Assembly: GCF_000741535.1 (NCBI RefSeq)
Contig: NZ_JGYQ01000016.1
Span: forward strand, 248,001-312,000
DNA from: Bifidobacterium boum
GTDB taxonomy: Bacteria; Actinomycetota; Actinomycetes; Actinomycetales; Bifidobacteriaceae
Reading direction: 5' to 3'
DNA length: 64,000 nucleotides
Below, in pieces: positions 29,530-39,071 of this stretch. How positions within the stretch are numbered: position 1 is the stretch's first letter; each line of letters begins with the position of its first letter. Position numbers and translations under genes: made by a program. The notes beneath the pieces are model-generated. The model worked only from the letters and a program-made list of their open reading frames with translations. It was not told where the DNA came from and made no database searches.

Positions 29530-30063
29530 TTACTGACCGATCCGCTCGCTCACCCAATCAACGATATACGGGGCGACCTGTTCGATCTGGTCGATCGCGA
29601 TATTGAAATCCTCCGGACCGCCATACCACGGGTCAACCAAATCAATCCGATCCTCACGCCCGGCAGGCGGCTTCGGCAGATTCGGGTCGAAACTGCGGTA
29701 CATGTGTACTTCCGTCCGTTTGGCCGGGGGCAGTAAACGCACCAGCGCACGCATATGGGAGGCGGTCATCGGCAGGAACAGGTCACTATCGTTGATTTCC
29801 TGACGCGTGATGCGGTGCGCGAAATGATGTGCGGGAATCTCATAACCGCGTTGACGCAGCACCACGACCGCACGAGGGTCGATCGGATGACCGTATTCCT
29901 CATCACTGACACCACTGGACATGACCCGTACCTGGTCGGCGAGCCCGCGCTCGTTGAACCGTTCGCGCAGAATAATCTCCGCCATCGGTGACCGACAGAT
30001 GTTGCCGGTGCACACGGTCATCACCGTGTATCGCGGATCTTGGGATGATTGCGTAGCGGCCAT
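29530..30063 (-). CDS. Low-molecular-weight protein-tyrosine-phosphatase
   Basis: A 177-residue LMW-PTP. The phosphate loop CTGNICRS (about 18-25) is the C-x4-x-R-S type, and DPWYGG (about 145) supplies the general-acid Asp. Bacterial members often pair with BY-kinases to control exopolysaccharide export, but no such kinase is near here; the partner is unknown. ATG 30063 is preferred over the ATG at 30081, since AAGGGG lies eight nt before it. A 15-bp hairpin follows. Confidence 0.92.
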   Translation of the reverse strand: MAATQSSQDPRYTVMTVCTGNICRSPMAEIILRERFNERGLADQVRVMSSGVSDEEYGHPIDPRAVVVLRQRGYEIPAHHFAHRITRQEINDSDLFLPMTASHMRALVRLLPPAKRTEVHMYRSFDPNLPKPPAGREDRIDLVDPWYGGPEDFNIAIDQIEQVAPYIVDWVSERIGQ

Positions 30064-30142
30064 GCCGCAGCCCCTTTCCATGGATGAAACGTATCGTTAT
30101 GCCGCGTAGCCGAAAGTGCTACACGCGCTTACGGCTTACGCT

Positions 30143-30829
30143 TCACAATGCTTCGTCGTCTTCCGTTGCGCCGTCGATTTTGCGATAGGTTTCAAAACGG
30201 TATTCACGGATACCGTTTTCCGGATGTTTCGGCAGCATCCACGGCGTCACATCAGCAAGCTTCCACAAGCCTGAATCAGTGAGCGCCCGCATATCCGGCG
30301 CGTACGTGTCCGCATCCACCGTGGCGCGGATCCTGGTGACAAACGCCTGACGGGCGAACGGCAAGGCTTCTTTGAATATCTGTGAGCCGCCGATCACCCA
30401 GATCTCGCTGCGGTCAAGCCCGTCATCGGGAATCGCCTCCTGGCGCGCCAAGTCGAACGCGTCATCAAGATTTTCCACAACCGTGGCCCCCGGGGCCACA
30501 TACCCGCTGTTGCGTGACACGACAATATTGTCGCGGTTCGGCAACGGACGGAACCGTGGATCAAGAGACTCCCATGTCTTGCGTCCCATAATGACCGGGT
30601 GGGAAACAGTCAGTTCTTTGAACCGTTTCATATCCTCAGCCAAATGCCATGGCATGCCGCCATGGAAGCCGATAGCACCTTCGCGTCCTTCATTGTCGCG
30701 CGCCTGTGCCCAAATCAGATTCACCGTGAACGTCTTGGGGAAATCATCACCCCAATCCTCGGTGTCCTCCAGCCCGGCCAAACCGGGCTTGCGTTCGTGA
30801 TAGCCGCTTTGGCTACTGTCATACCCCAT
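30143..30829 (-). CDS. folA: Dihydrofolate reductase
   Basis: A 228-residue enzyme that reduces dihydrofolate to tetrahydrofolate with NADPH. An extra N-terminal stretch of about 30 residues precedes the DHFR fold, which begins with FTVNLIWAQARDNEG. Landmarks are GFHGGMPWHLAEDMKRFKELT (substrate site, with the acidic residue in AEDMKRFK), MGRKTWESLDPRFRPLPNRDNIVVS and IWVIGGSQIFKEALP (cofactor loop). AGGAG lies eight nt before the ATG. It follows thyA by 49 nt and regenerates the folate that ThyA oxidises. Confidence 0.94.
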   Translation of the reverse strand: MGYDSSQSGYHERKPGLAGLEDTEDWGDDFPKTFTVNLIWAQARDNEGREGAIGFHGGMPWHLAEDMKRFKELTVSHPVIMGRKTWESLDPRFRPLPNRDNIVVSRNSGYVAPGATVVENLDDAFDLARQEAIPDDGLDRSEIWVIGGSQIFKEALPFARQAFVTRIRATVDADTYAPDMRALTDSGLWKLADVTPWMLPKHPENGIREYRFETYRKIDGATEDDEAL

Positions 30830-30878
30830 TTCATAAACTCCTTGAACTCAATGGACTGGGATAAGTGTAGACGATACT

Positions 30879-31751
30879 TCAGACGGCAACAGGAGCCTTA
30901 ATCGTCGGATGATGCTGGTATCCGACAATCTTGAAATCGTCATACGTGTAGTCGAACAGCGAATCCGCCTTACGGATCTCAATCTGCGGGTACGGGTATG
31001 GGGTGCGTGACAGCTGCTCAAGCACCTGGTCGATATGATTGTCGTACACATGGCAGTCCCCGCCGGTCCACACGAATTCGCCAGGCTGAAGGCCTGTCTG
31101 CTGTGCGATCATCAAGGTGAGCAGCGAATAGGACGCGATATTGAACGGCACGCCGAGGAACATGTCGCAGCTGCGCTGATACAGCTGGCAGCTCAGACGA
31201 CCATCAGCCACATAGAACTGGAACAGCGCGTGACATGGCGGCAGGGCCATATGCTCGACTTCGGCTGGATTCCAAGCGCTGACGACCATACGACGTGAAT
31301 CCGGATGATTGCGGATCAGATCAAGCACATTGGAGATCTGGTCGATGGTACGGTTCGGATCGTCAGGGGTCGGAGCAGGCCAGCTACGCCACTGGGCACC
31401 ATACACGGGGCCGAGATCGCCGTTCTCGTCGGCCCACTCGTCCCAGATATGCACATTGTGCTCCTGCAGCCAGCGCACATTCGTGGAGCCTTTCAGGAAC
31501 CACAACAGCTCGTAGGCAATGCCGCGGAAGAACACGGTCTTAGTGGTGAGCAGCGGGAAATACTTGCTCAAATCGAAACGCATCTGCTGACCGAACAGCG
31601 AAATCGTACCGGTACCAGTGCGGTCTGATTTCAGCGTCCCCTCCTTGAGGATCTTGCGGACTAAGTCCTCGTAGGGCATGGGAATGTCCGTCTGCGGGCG
31701 TTCCGGAATACGGGTGCGAATATCAGCAAGCTGTTCGGCGGTCAAAGGCAT
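30879..31751 (-). CDS. thyA: Thymidylate synthase
   Basis: A 290-residue enzyme that methylates dUMP to dTMP using methylene-tetrahydrofolate and releases dihydrofolate. Seen are [18 protein letters not shown] (substrate Arg), the nucleophile in [32 protein letters not shown] (substrate-binding Arg and Asp/Asn), and the C-terminal [10 protein letters not shown]. The TACCAT six nt before ATG 31751 and the lack of a ribosome site suggest a leaderless mRNA; the frame is open for 38 codons more upstream without homology. It heads the thyA-folA operon. Confidence 0.96.
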   Translation of the reverse strand: MPLTAEQLADIRTRIPERPQTDIPMPYEDLVRKILKEGTLKSDRTGTGTISLFGQQMRFDLSKYFPLLTTKTVFFRGIAYELLWFLKGSTNVRWLQEHNVHIWDEWADENGDLGPVYGAQWRSWPAPTPDDPNRTIDQISNVLDLIRNHPDSRRMVVSAWNPAEVEHMALPPCHALFQFYVADGRLSCQLYQRSCDMFLGVPFNIASYSLLTLMIAQQTGLQPGEFVWTGGDCHVYDNHIDQVLEQLSRTPYPYPQIEIRKADSLFDYTYDDFKIVGYQHHPTIKAPVAV

Positions 31752-31967
31752 GACCCTATGGTAGCAGTGACCCGCCGATTTACGCCGGTAGCCATCCTGC
31801 AAACGACTCTGTATCAGCCCAAACACCGGCGTGTGATACCGAGTGCGACACCGCTGCAGACGCAATCGAGTCCACGAATCCCGCTGTGAGCGGATACCGG
31901 GCAGGTGCTTGGGCTAATCTGTAAGCATCGGCGCGAGAAGCGCGCCAGCAACTCCAGGAGGCACAAC

Positions 31968-32381
31968 ATGGGCAAAAGGCTCTGGGTAGAACGCAACAAG
32001 GACGGTTCATGGGACGCGTTCAGCGAGGACGGCGCGCATCTCAAGTTCGGCAAGGGCAAGGGCCTGTTCACGCCGGGCGACCTCATGAAGGTCGCTCTTG
32101 CGGGCTGCGCGGCGCTGTCCAGCCAGTTCCCGGTCGAGAACACGCTGGGCGAGGGTTCGGGCGCCAGGATCCTCGTCGACGGTACGTACGACCCCGAGAC
32201 CGATTCCTATACGGCGTTCGAGGAGCAGGTGAACGTGGATGCGACTTCCGCCGATCTGAGCGAGGAAGATGCAGCCAAGCTCAAGGAACGTGTCGCACGC
32301 CATATCGAGAAGGGCTGCACGGTCGCCCATACGTACCGCCAGGAAACGCCGGTGCGCGTGAACGTCACGGTGCGCAAGTAA
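31968..32381 (+). CDS. OsmC-family protein
   Basis: A 137-residue OsmC/Ohr-type protein. The first Cys region, TPGDLMKVALAGCAALSSQF (about 38-57), holds one catalytic Cys; the second is in EKGCTVAHTYRQETPV near residue 120. Such proteins use a Cys pair as a peroxidase for organic hydroperoxides. The gene start has a strong AGGAGG seven nt upstream. It stands alone and is convergent with UspA, sharing a 19-bp hairpin. Confidence 0.88.
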   Translation: MGKRLWVERNKDGSWDAFSEDGAHLKFGKGKGLFTPGDLMKVALAGCAALSSQFPVENTLGEGSGARILVDGTYDPETDSYTAFEEQVNVDATSADLSEEDAAKLKERVARHIEKGCTVAHTYRQETPVRVNVTVRK

Positions 32382-32425
32382 TCACAGCGAATACACACAG
32401 CGACAGGCGTACCGCAGACTACAAC

Positions 32426-32470
32426 ACGGTGATGCCTCCATCCGTAACTTGCGGATGGAGGCATCACCGT
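32426..32470. terminator. Bidirectional terminator between OsmC and UspA
   Basis: 19-bp perfect inverted repeat (32426-32444 with 32452-32470), loop 7 nt, between convergent genes. Confidence 0.85.
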
Positions 32471-32512
32471 ATATGGAGCCGGGCTTCGGCGCGTTGCCGG
32501 ACGCCCGAGCCC

Positions 32513-33553
32513 CTACTCCTTGTGTTCTGGATCGATCTTCGACTCGATGGCGTTGGCTTGCTCGGCACCAGCCGTCGGCACCTGTACGGTTTCGACACCG
32601 GAGATGTCATCGATCGGCTTGGTCGGCACGTCCGCCGGGGAGCTGGGCACGGTATCAAGACGGGATTCCGCGGCTTCAACATACTTGCGCGGCACCACGT
32701 ACACCGGGCTGACCGCATGCTGGAGCAGTCCCTGACTGGTCGAACCAAGCAGCAGGCCGGTGAATCCGCCACGACCACGCGAACCAACCACGACGACATC
32801 ATGGTCGTAGCTCGCCTTGGTGAGCGTATCGACCGCGTTACCCGGCACAATCGACTTGTGGATTTCAAGATCCGGGTGAGCTTCCTCAATCGGCTTGATA
32901 CGCACGTCAAGATCTTCCAGGTACGAAGCCATCACGCCTTCGTCCTCCGCAGCACCCTTGACGTTGGGCACAGCGGAAATGACATCGAGCTGCGCGTTCC
33001 AGCTCGCCGCGAAGTCGGCGGCGATTTCGAGGGCTTTCAACCCCCACTTGGATTCGTCGGAGCCGACGGCTACGCGCGTGATCTGGTTGTTCAAATGCAT
33101 CAGATTGCCCTCATCGTCGGTATACGGTACGACGACAATCGGGCAGTACGCATAGGCGGGTAGTGAGGAACTGGTGGTGCCCAGCAGACGCTCGGCCAAA
33201 CCGCCCTTACCACGGTTGCCGATCACGATGAGATTGTAGTTGCGGGACAGTTCCACGAACACGGATGCGGGATCACCCGTGACAATCAGTGTTGCGGCTT
33301 TCACCCCCTGCTCATCCGCGATGGCCTTGGCCTTGGACAGGATCTCCTGCGCATCATTATGCGCGGCATTGTCATCCCCCATTGCCGTGTACGTGGCATC
33401 GAATGATACAGCAGCATAGCTCGGCAGTGAGTATGCACACACGATTTGCAGGGTCAGGCCTGCGTGCTTTGCGTAGTTTGCGGCCCACCATGTGGCCTTG
33501 TAACTCGCATGGGATCCATCCACGCCGACGAGGATTGCCTTGTCGTTGATCAT
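32513..33553 (-). CDS. Universal stress protein with two UspA domains
   Basis: A 346-residue tandem UspA protein, a nucleotide-binding alpha/beta fold linked with stress survival. Domain 1 starts AILVGVDGSHASYKATWWAA and carries the ATP motif VIGNRGKGGLAERLLGTTSSSL (about 130-150). Domain 2 (about 180-320) carries VVVGSRGRGGFTGLLLGSTSQGL, then VYVVP. The last 50 residues are Glu/Val/Asp-rich. ATG 33553 has AAGGAGG five nt before it. The gene stands alone. Confidence 0.92.
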   Translation of the reverse strand: MINDKAILVGVDGSHASYKATWWAANYAKHAGLTLQIVCAYSLPSYAAVSFDATYTAMGDDNAAHNDAQEILSKAKAIADEQGVKAATLIVTGDPASVFVELSRNYNLIVIGNRGKGGLAERLLGTTSSSLPAYAYCPIVVVPYTDDEGNLMHLNNQITRVAVGSDESKWGLKALEIAADFAASWNAQLDVISAVPNVKGAAEDEGVMASYLEDLDVRIKPIEEAHPDLEIHKSIVPGNAVDTLTKASYDHDVVVVGSRGRGGFTGLLLGSTSQGLLQHAVSPVYVVPRKYVEAAESRLDTVPSSPADVPTKPIDDISGVETVQVPTAGAEQANAIESKIDPEHKE

Positions 33554-33665
33554 GACGACCTCCTTCATTGATGAGCGGCGCAGCAGTACGCCGTCCCTAC
33601 GTGTTACCTTACTCCACCCGGACGAGTGTTCCAAGGAGGTGTCGCATGAAAATCGCCTAACAACA

Positions 33666-33693
33666 CGTGAAGCGCCCTTTCGGACGCTTCACG
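33666..33693 (-). terminator. Terminator of the NlpC/P60 gene
   Basis: CGTGAAGCG (33666-33674) and CGCTTCACG (33685-33693) form a 9-bp stem with an inner CC/GG pair, downstream of the NlpC/P60 stop. Confidence 0.65.
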
Positions 33694-33733
33694 ATCACGA
33701 ATTCAGCCGGATTGAGCCGACAGGCACTGCGGC

Positions 33734-34534
33734 TCAGAGCAGCCGGCGGATGGAGTAGGACCCGCTGAACGCGTACGCGACCGGCGTGTACACGGTTCCG
33801 GCGTTCTTGTTCAATGCGTTGACCACCATGCCGTTGCCGACGTAGATGCCCGCATGCGCGCCATTGGCGATGATATCGCCGGGCTGCGCCTCAGCCAAAG
33901 AAGGCACAGCCGTACCGAGCGTGGCTTGGGCGCCGGAATAATGGGGCAGGCTGATACCCATCTGTGCGAACACATACTGCACGAAGCCGGAGCAATCCCA
34001 GCCGGCGGGGGTATTGCCGCCTGAGACATAGGGAACCACACCCACGAACTGCGCCGCGTAGGCGACCAGAGCACTGGCCGATGCGCTGTCGGGCGGGTTG
34101 ACCGTCACCGTGGCACTCGGGCTTGATGTCGAAGCACTCAAGCTGCTGCGGCTCTGCGAACGGCTCGCCGCCTGCTGCTGAGCTTGGGCTGCCGCTTGGG
34201 CTGCCGCTTGCGCCGCAGCTTGGGCCGCCGCTTCAGCCGCCGCCTTTTCAGCGGCTGCCTTCGCTTCGGCTTCCTTTTCGGCCGTGGACTTGGTCTGCGG
34301 CGGATTCAACGATTCGATGCCACCCCAATTGGAATTGGAGTCCACGCTGGTCGACGTTGATTCAGCGAGCAGATTCTTCTTCACCGTTGTGGTTTTGGGG
34401 AACGAGCGCGATGACGTGATCGCCGTCGCGGACGTCGAGGATTGTGCGGACGCTGATGAGGCAGTCGCCGCCAACGACAAACACGCGGCTGCAACTGCGA
34501 CCATCGCTGTAAGAGATCTACCTAATTTCATCAT
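33734..34534 (-). CDS. Secreted NlpC/P60 peptidoglycan endopeptidase
   Basis: A 266-residue exported cell-wall hydrolase. A signal peptide is plain: MMKLGRSLTAMVAVAAACLSLAATASSASA. Next comes a flexible linker (about 75-130) made of EKAAAEAAAQAAAQ-type Ala/Gln repeats that ends in a Ser-rich patch. The catalytic domain (about 150-266) shows the Cys in GWDCSGFVQYVF, the His in GAHAGIYVG and the third residue in ALNKNAG. It cleaves gamma-D-Glu-diamino acid bonds in the peptide stem. ATGs at 34534 and 34531 compete; a GTG and a TTG lie just upstream. TACAGT precedes them by about 9 nt. Confidence 0.9.
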   Translation of the reverse strand: MMKLGRSLTAMVAVAAACLSLAATASSASAQSSTSATAITSSRSFPKTTTVKKNLLAESTSTSVDSNSNWGGIESLNPPQTKSTAEKEAEAKAAAEKAAAEAAAQAAAQAAAQAAAQAQQQAASRSQSRSSLSASTSSPSATVTVNPPDSASASALVAYAAQFVGVVPYVSGGNTPAGWDCSGFVQYVFAQMGISLPHYSGAQATLGTAVPSLAEAQPGDIIANGAHAGIYVGNGMVVNALNKNAGTVYTPVAYAFSGSYSIRRLL

Positions 34535-34693
34535 CAACACGGCACTGTACCATGTGAAACTTACAAGAATCCGAGGGCATCGGGGGCTATCCGCGGTATC
34601 CCTGAAGACACGCCGAACACACTACGCCACGACACCAAGAACCCACCTGTCGGCGACATTCCATGCATTGCTGAGTAATCACTCAGCAATCAT

Positions 34694-35617
34694 TCAGTAA
34701 TGAATAAACTGCAATTGCGCCGCCTGATCAGCAGTGAACGTGCGGGAAACCGTTTTGCCTTGAAGGGTGGCACCGCACTCGGAAGTCGCAATCGAACCGT
34801 CATCATTGATCTGCTCAACAATGGCGACGTGCCCATACACCGTGCTGGAACCATACTGGCCACGCTGGAACACGATGACATCGCCGACATGCCGCGGCGT
34901 GGAATCCACCCAGTAGCCCAGTTTCCTCGCGGAAGCCGCCCATTGCGCACCATCGCCCATATGCGAACCGACCGGCAATCCCAGTTGCTGACGACGTACA
35001 TACGCCCACCACGTGCACTGGCTGAACGAATACTGGTTGCCGGAGTCGCCAGTGGCATGATTCGGATCGAAACCAGAAGGCAGTTGGTTCCTGTCGCTTT
35101 CAACCAGCTTGGCCACCACAGGATTGGATATGGTGGTCTGCGACATCTGCGAAACATCAAGATCGGAATTGGAAGCGCCAAGAGACCAGTTTCCCGAACT
35201 GGTCTGGCCGGCCGACCCCAATGACGTACGCTGTTGGGAACGCGAGACGACGCTGCCGGTACCCGTCCGACCTGCTTGCTGGACAGTCGAGGTTCCCGAT
35301 GCCACTGAGGTGACAGCCCCCATATCGCTGAGACTGATAGCTCCCGCCGCGGCACCGGCCAAGGCCACGAACGATCCGGAAGCCATAAAACGGGTTTTAC
35401 GACGGGCAGCGCGGGCGGACTCGCGAATCGCGCGACGCGTCAACGGTGCGACTTCATCAAGTTTTGCAGCCAGCGCCGGGTCGATAGCCGCCGCGGATCC
35501 GGCGGATACGGAACGCATCGCATGAGCCGCATGGGCACCGTGGGACGACTTGGAAAAGACGTCAGTGACACTGAAGCGATGCTGTGAACGCGTCGCCTTG
35601 TGTGCCGCATGTCCCAT
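34694..35617 (-). CDS. CHAP-domain amidase/endopeptidase
   Basis: A 307-residue cell-wall hydrolase. A basic cytosolic stretch (about 20-80, rich in Ala and Arg) precedes a membrane segment near residue 78-100 (ASGSFVALAGAAAGAISL). A Ser/Thr/Gln-rich region leads to the CHAP domain at 195-307, with the catalytic Cys in SFSQCTWWAYVRR and His in GHVAIVEQINDDG. The segment GDVIVFQRG is also typical. AAGGAG lies nine nt before the ATG. It is 160 nt upstream of the NlpC/P60 gene in the same direction, so the two may act together at division. Confidence 0.9.
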   Translation of the reverse strand: MGHAAHKATRSQHRFSVTDVFSKSSHGAHAAHAMRSVSAGSAAAIDPALAAKLDEVAPLTRRAIRESARAARRKTRFMASGSFVALAGAAAGAISLSDMGAVTSVASGTSTVQQAGRTGTGSVVSRSQQRTSLGSAGQTSSGNWSLGASNSDLDVSQMSQTTISNPVVAKLVESDRNQLPSGFDPNHATGDSGNQYSFSQCTWWAYVRRQQLGLPVGSHMGDGAQWAASARKLGYWVDSTPRHVGDVIVFQRGQYGSSTVYGHVAIVEQINDDGSIATSECGATLQGKTVSRTFTADQAAQLQFIHY

Positions 35618-36022
35618 ACCTGTGCACTCCTTGTTGTCGTTTGTCGTTCCCTAACGCCGCGCATCAATGATGCTGCAACACTGATTACATGAGCGGTACA
35701 GCGCAACGGATGCCTGTGGAATCGGCAATATCACCGTTCCCAATCAGACAGCGCCGAACCGGCTCGATACCCCCCACGATACAACCCGATATGTCCGGTA
35801 TGCAACATGTCAATCGATTGCCGTCGAACATCAACCAGCCGACAATCCGGCTTCTGCCGCGGAATACTTGCCTCTCCGCGGCCACCGCCGCCACCGATAC
35901 GCAATCCGGGAACGGCGTGTTGCCCGGCAGACAACAGCGAGCGCGATACGGCCATAGCGCCAGGTGACCACGATACGCACGTACCTTGCCGCCAATCCAC
36001 CGTGTTGGCTACCCTTGCAAGC
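35618..36022. other. Spacer between CHAP gene and serC
   Basis: About 400 nt without a gene. The serC promoter is at its right end. I see no repeat or hairpin of note. Confidence 0.4.
35986..36015 (+). promoter_or_regulatory. Promoter of serC, leaderless type
   Basis: TTGCCG (35986-35991) and TACCCT (36010-36015), 18 nt apart; the start codon is seven nt after the -10, so transcription probably starts at or next to the ATG. Confidence 0.55.
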
Positions 36023-37165
36023 ATGAGCAATACAGTGACAATCCCCGAATCCTTGCTGCCTCGGGACGGTCGTTTCGGTTCCGGCCCGAGCAAAATCCGC
36101 CCGGAGCAGGTGCAGGCGCTCGACGCTGGCGCCACCACGCTGCTGGGCACATCCCACCGTCAAGCGCCGATCAAGCAGCTCGTCGGTTCCATCCGCGAGA
36201 GGCTTGCCCAGTTTTTCAGCATTCCTGACGGATATGAAGTCGTGCTCGGCAATGGTGGAGCCACCGCGTTCTGGGATACGGCGTGTGCTTCACTGATCAC
36301 CCGCAAGGCCGCTTTCGGCGTGTACGGCTCGTTCAGCGAGAAATTCGCCATCGAAGCCGAACGCACCCCGTTCCTTGAGCAACCGGAAATGTTCCGTTCC
36401 GACCCCGGCACATACCGTTTGCCGGAACTGACCGAATATGTTGACACTTACTGCTGGGCTCATAATGAGACGTCCACCGGTGTTGCCACGCCGGTCAAGC
36501 GTATCGCCGGCAGCGCCGAGCAGGGTGCCATCATGCTGGTGGACGCGACCAGCGGCGCCGGCGTACTGCCGGTTGATATCGCGCAGACCGACGCCTACTA
36601 CTTCTCTCCGCAGAAAGCATTCGGCTCCGACGGTGGCCTGTGGATCGCCATTCTCTCCCCCGCGGCCATCGAACGCGCGTACGCGCTTGAAGCAAGCACG
36701 AAGCTGGAAGGCGCGCGCCGTTGGATTCCGTCGTTCCTGTCATTGAAATCCGCAATCGAGAATTCACGCAAGGATCAGACGCTGAACACCCCTGCCGTGG
36801 CCACGCTCATCATGCTGGAAAACCAGATTCGTTGGCTCAACGATAACGGCGGTCTGGCTTGGGCGAACGCGAGGTGCACGAAGTCCGCTTCCCTGCTCTA
36901 CCAGTGGGCGGAACGCAGCACATATGCCAAGCCGTTCGTCGAGAATCCGGATGCACGCTCCACCGCGACGGTGACCATCGATCTCGACGAGTCCGTCAAC
37001 GCGAAACAGGTCATCCAGATGCTGCGAGACAACGGCATCGTGGACACCGGCGGCTATCGCAAACTTGGGCGCAATCAGCTGCGCATCGGCGTGTTCCCGT
37101 CGGTTGAGCCTGCGGATATCGTGGCGCTGACGAAGTGCGTCGATTACGTCGTCGAACATATGTAA
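36023..37165 (+). CDS. serC: Phosphoserine aminotransferase (actinobacterial type)
   Basis: A 380-residue PLP enzyme that makes 3-phosphoserine from 3-phosphohydroxypyruvate and glutamate, on the route to serine. It has the long actinobacterial form: RFGSGPSKIRPEQVQAL at the start, LGTSHRQAPIKQLVGSIR, GGATAFWDTA (cofactor phosphate loop), and the PLP Lys in YYFSPQKAFGSDGGLWIA (about 198). C-terminal RIGVFPSVEPADIVAL also fits. No ribosome site is near the ATG 36023, but a -35/-10 pair ends seven nt before it, so the gene is probably leaderless. The frame runs open upstream to 35807. Confidence 0.95.
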   Translation: MSNTVTIPESLLPRDGRFGSGPSKIRPEQVQALDAGATTLLGTSHRQAPIKQLVGSIRERLAQFFSIPDGYEVVLGNGGATAFWDTACASLITRKAAFGVYGSFSEKFAIEAERTPFLEQPEMFRSDPGTYRLPELTEYVDTYCWAHNETSTGVATPVKRIAGSAEQGAIMLVDATSGAGVLPVDIAQTDAYYFSPQKAFGSDGGLWIAILSPAAIERAYALEASTKLEGARRWIPSFLSLKSAIENSRKDQTLNTPAVATLIMLENQIRWLNDNGGLAWANARCTKSASLLYQWAERSTYAKPFVENPDARSTATVTIDLDESVNAKQVIQMLRDNGIVDTGGYRKLGRNQLRIGVFPSVEPADIVALTKCVDYVVEHM

Positions 37166-37186
37166 CCAGACGCCACCGTCTTGTTG

Positions 37187-37227
37187 AACCGGTTACGCTT
37201 GCTCACCGCGAACGTAACCGGTTTTTT
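37187..37227 (+). terminator. Terminator of serC
   Basis: AACCGGTTACG (37187-37197) and CGTAACCGGTT (37213-37223) form an 11-bp stem, followed by T-rich sequence. Confidence 0.85.
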
Positions 37228-37261
37228 GTTGTACAGCTGCTCGCGCTTGACTCACGGGGAA

Positions 37262-38686
37262 TCACACTTGGGTGGTTGCCATCAGGAACGACCCGCCGTC
37301 CGATGAGCCGCCTCCGCAGGATTCCACACTCACCCATCCCTCAGCTGCCGGGATGAATACCGCTTGGCCTGCGGACAGTTCCCGTGCGTCCATTTCGCTG
37401 GAGCAGCGCACTGATCCGGCGGTACATAGCACGATGCGCGGCTTGTGACGCCCCTGATCGATGCGTCCTCGCGCCAGCTGGCGCAGCAAAGCGCCGTAGC
37501 GTCGAAGCACCCGATCCATCACCGGCCAGGCGGCAGCCGTTGGGCCGGTATGCCCGTATGCGAGCATGAATTCGTCAATATGGGGCGTATAGACAATCAA
37601 GTCACCGTCACGGGTAGCCATATCGCCGAATCGAGCGTCGGCCGGATCCACCGGAGCCCCCGGCTGACAATTCAAAGTGTGCAACAGCCGGGGAATATCC
37701 TTATGCTTGACTGTCATTCCGGCCCTGAGCACATTGTCGGAATTATTCATGATTTCCGCCGCCATGCCATGGATATACGCGTGTGGGATGCCCGCCGGGA
37801 TGAACACCGACTCCCCCTCCTGCAAGGACACCGGATTCAGCATGAGCAGCGTCAAGACACTCGGATCGTTCGGGAACGCGGCGGCCGCGGCGAGTGCATG
37901 ATGGAACGCGCTGCGGGCAACCGGGTCGCTCACCCGCAGCGAAGCGTATCGCAGTTGCGTTTCAAGCCCTTCGACCGGTCCCGCGGTGATCGCCGTATGG
38001 AATGCTCGGAAAATACGGCGTCTCGAATCAGGCCAAACCATGGACGACATCGGCATCATCGCGTCAGCATGCTCAAAGCCTTCAGGAGTCTGACCGATGC
38101 GCAGTGTCCGCTGCGTCAACGCATCAACCATGCGGGCGGCGAGCGGGTGGCTGACCATACTCAGATTGTGCAGCATCACTGAAATCGGGCTGAATCCTAC
38201 ACTCGCTTCAAACGGTTCGAGCGCGACAACCATCTCGCTTTTCGCTTCGGCGTCATGGAACGACCGTTCTGGAGCGTCCTGCGCGATACCTTGGGCGTTC
38301 TGGGCGTTGAATCCCGCCCTCGCCTCGAAATCCACAGGGTGGACTTGCAGTGACAGTGGAATGCGCGCTGCGATGATTTTGAACAGGAACGGCAGTTCCG
38401 GACCGAATTGTTCGGAACAGCGGCGGCCGACCATGTATTCAGGCCGTTCACGAATCGCATCCAGCACCGTGGTGTGTGTCCCGTCCGGCGCGATGAGCTG
38501 CGAGGGTGACTGGGGGTGTCCGCTGAACCACATCTCCGCGAGTGGACTATTCGCCGTATCGACCGCGCCTGTTGCCGGATCGCCCGTATCTGCCGCAGCC
38601 AGGGCGGGCTCATCGGAGAACAAGGATTGCAGGCGGGTATACGACCCCCATGCGTAGCGTTTGGGGACCGGACGTATCACGTACAC
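37262..38686 (-). CDS. manA: Mannose-6-phosphate isomerase, class I
   Basis: A 474-residue zinc enzyme that interconverts fructose-6-phosphate and mannose-6-phosphate. The zinc ligands are seen: Q and H in LSLQVHPVDFEARAGFN, E in KSEMVVALEPFEA, and H in PAGIPHAYIHG. The catalytic Arg region is near VLRAGMTVKHKD. The start is a GTG at 38686, because AAAGGGG lies ten nt before it; a second GTG is two codons downstream, and the ATG at 38851 is far upstream with no homology. It is divergent from the DUF2530 gene. Confidence 0.92.
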   Translation of the reverse strand: MYVIRPVPKRYAWGSYTRLQSLFSDEPALAAADTGDPATGAVDTANSPLAEMWFSGHPQSPSQLIAPDGTHTTVLDAIRERPEYMVGRRCSEQFGPELPFLFKIIAARIPLSLQVHPVDFEARAGFNAQNAQGIAQDAPERSFHDAEAKSEMVVALEPFEASVGFSPISVMLHNLSMVSHPLAARMVDALTQRTLRIGQTPEGFEHADAMMPMSSMVWPDSRRRIFRAFHTAITAGPVEGLETQLRYASLRVSDPVARSAFHHALAAAAAFPNDPSVLTLLMLNPVSLQEGESVFIPAGIPHAYIHGMAAEIMNNSDNVLRAGMTVKHKDIPRLLHTLNCQPGAPVDPADARFGDMATRDGDLIVYTPHIDEFMLAYGHTGPTAAAWPVMDRVLRRYGALLRQLARGRIDQGRHKPRIVLCTAGSVRCSSEMDARELSAGQAVFIPAAEGWVSVESCGGGSSDGGSFLMATTQV

Positions 38687-38754
38687 GGCTATGACGCCCC
38701 TTTCTTCCGGCGAACAATACCTAACAAGGTTACCCCGCACGTTATGGTAAAGAT

Positions 38755-39009
38755 ATGAAGTTGGCTCCGATTTTCGATCCGGCGGCCCGCAAACCGTCGC
38801 CCAAGCCTGTGCGCGTCGACCTGCGCAAGGTGTTCCTGATCGGTACTGCATTGTGGACCGCGGCGCTGATTATTTGCGCGATGCTGCTCGCCTTGCACGT
38901 TCCGGTTCTTCGGGAACTCGTCGTGTGCGCGGCAGGCGTGTTCGTCGGTATCGTGCTGCTCATCTGGGAGCATTTCGACCGGTGGGATTACCGGCGCTTG
39001 GGGAAATAA
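38755..39009 (+). CDS. Small membrane protein, DUF2530-like
   Basis: An 84-residue protein with two transmembrane helices (about 26-46 and 52-70), a basic N-terminal part (KPSPKPVRVDLRK) and a charged end (WEHFDRWDYRRLGK). This arrangement fits the actinobacterial DUF2530 family. There is no ribosome site; TATGGT ends six nt before the ATG, so a leaderless message is likely. The function is unknown. Confidence 0.7.
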   Translation: MKLAPIFDPAARKPSPKPVRVDLRKVFLIGTALWTAALIICAMLLALHVPVLRELVVCAAGVFVGIVLLIWEHFDRWDYRRLGK

Positions 39010-39071
39010 TCCGCCTGCGATGGCGGCATTCAACCGCCTGCACATGCTACACGCTGCTACTGCGCTTACTG

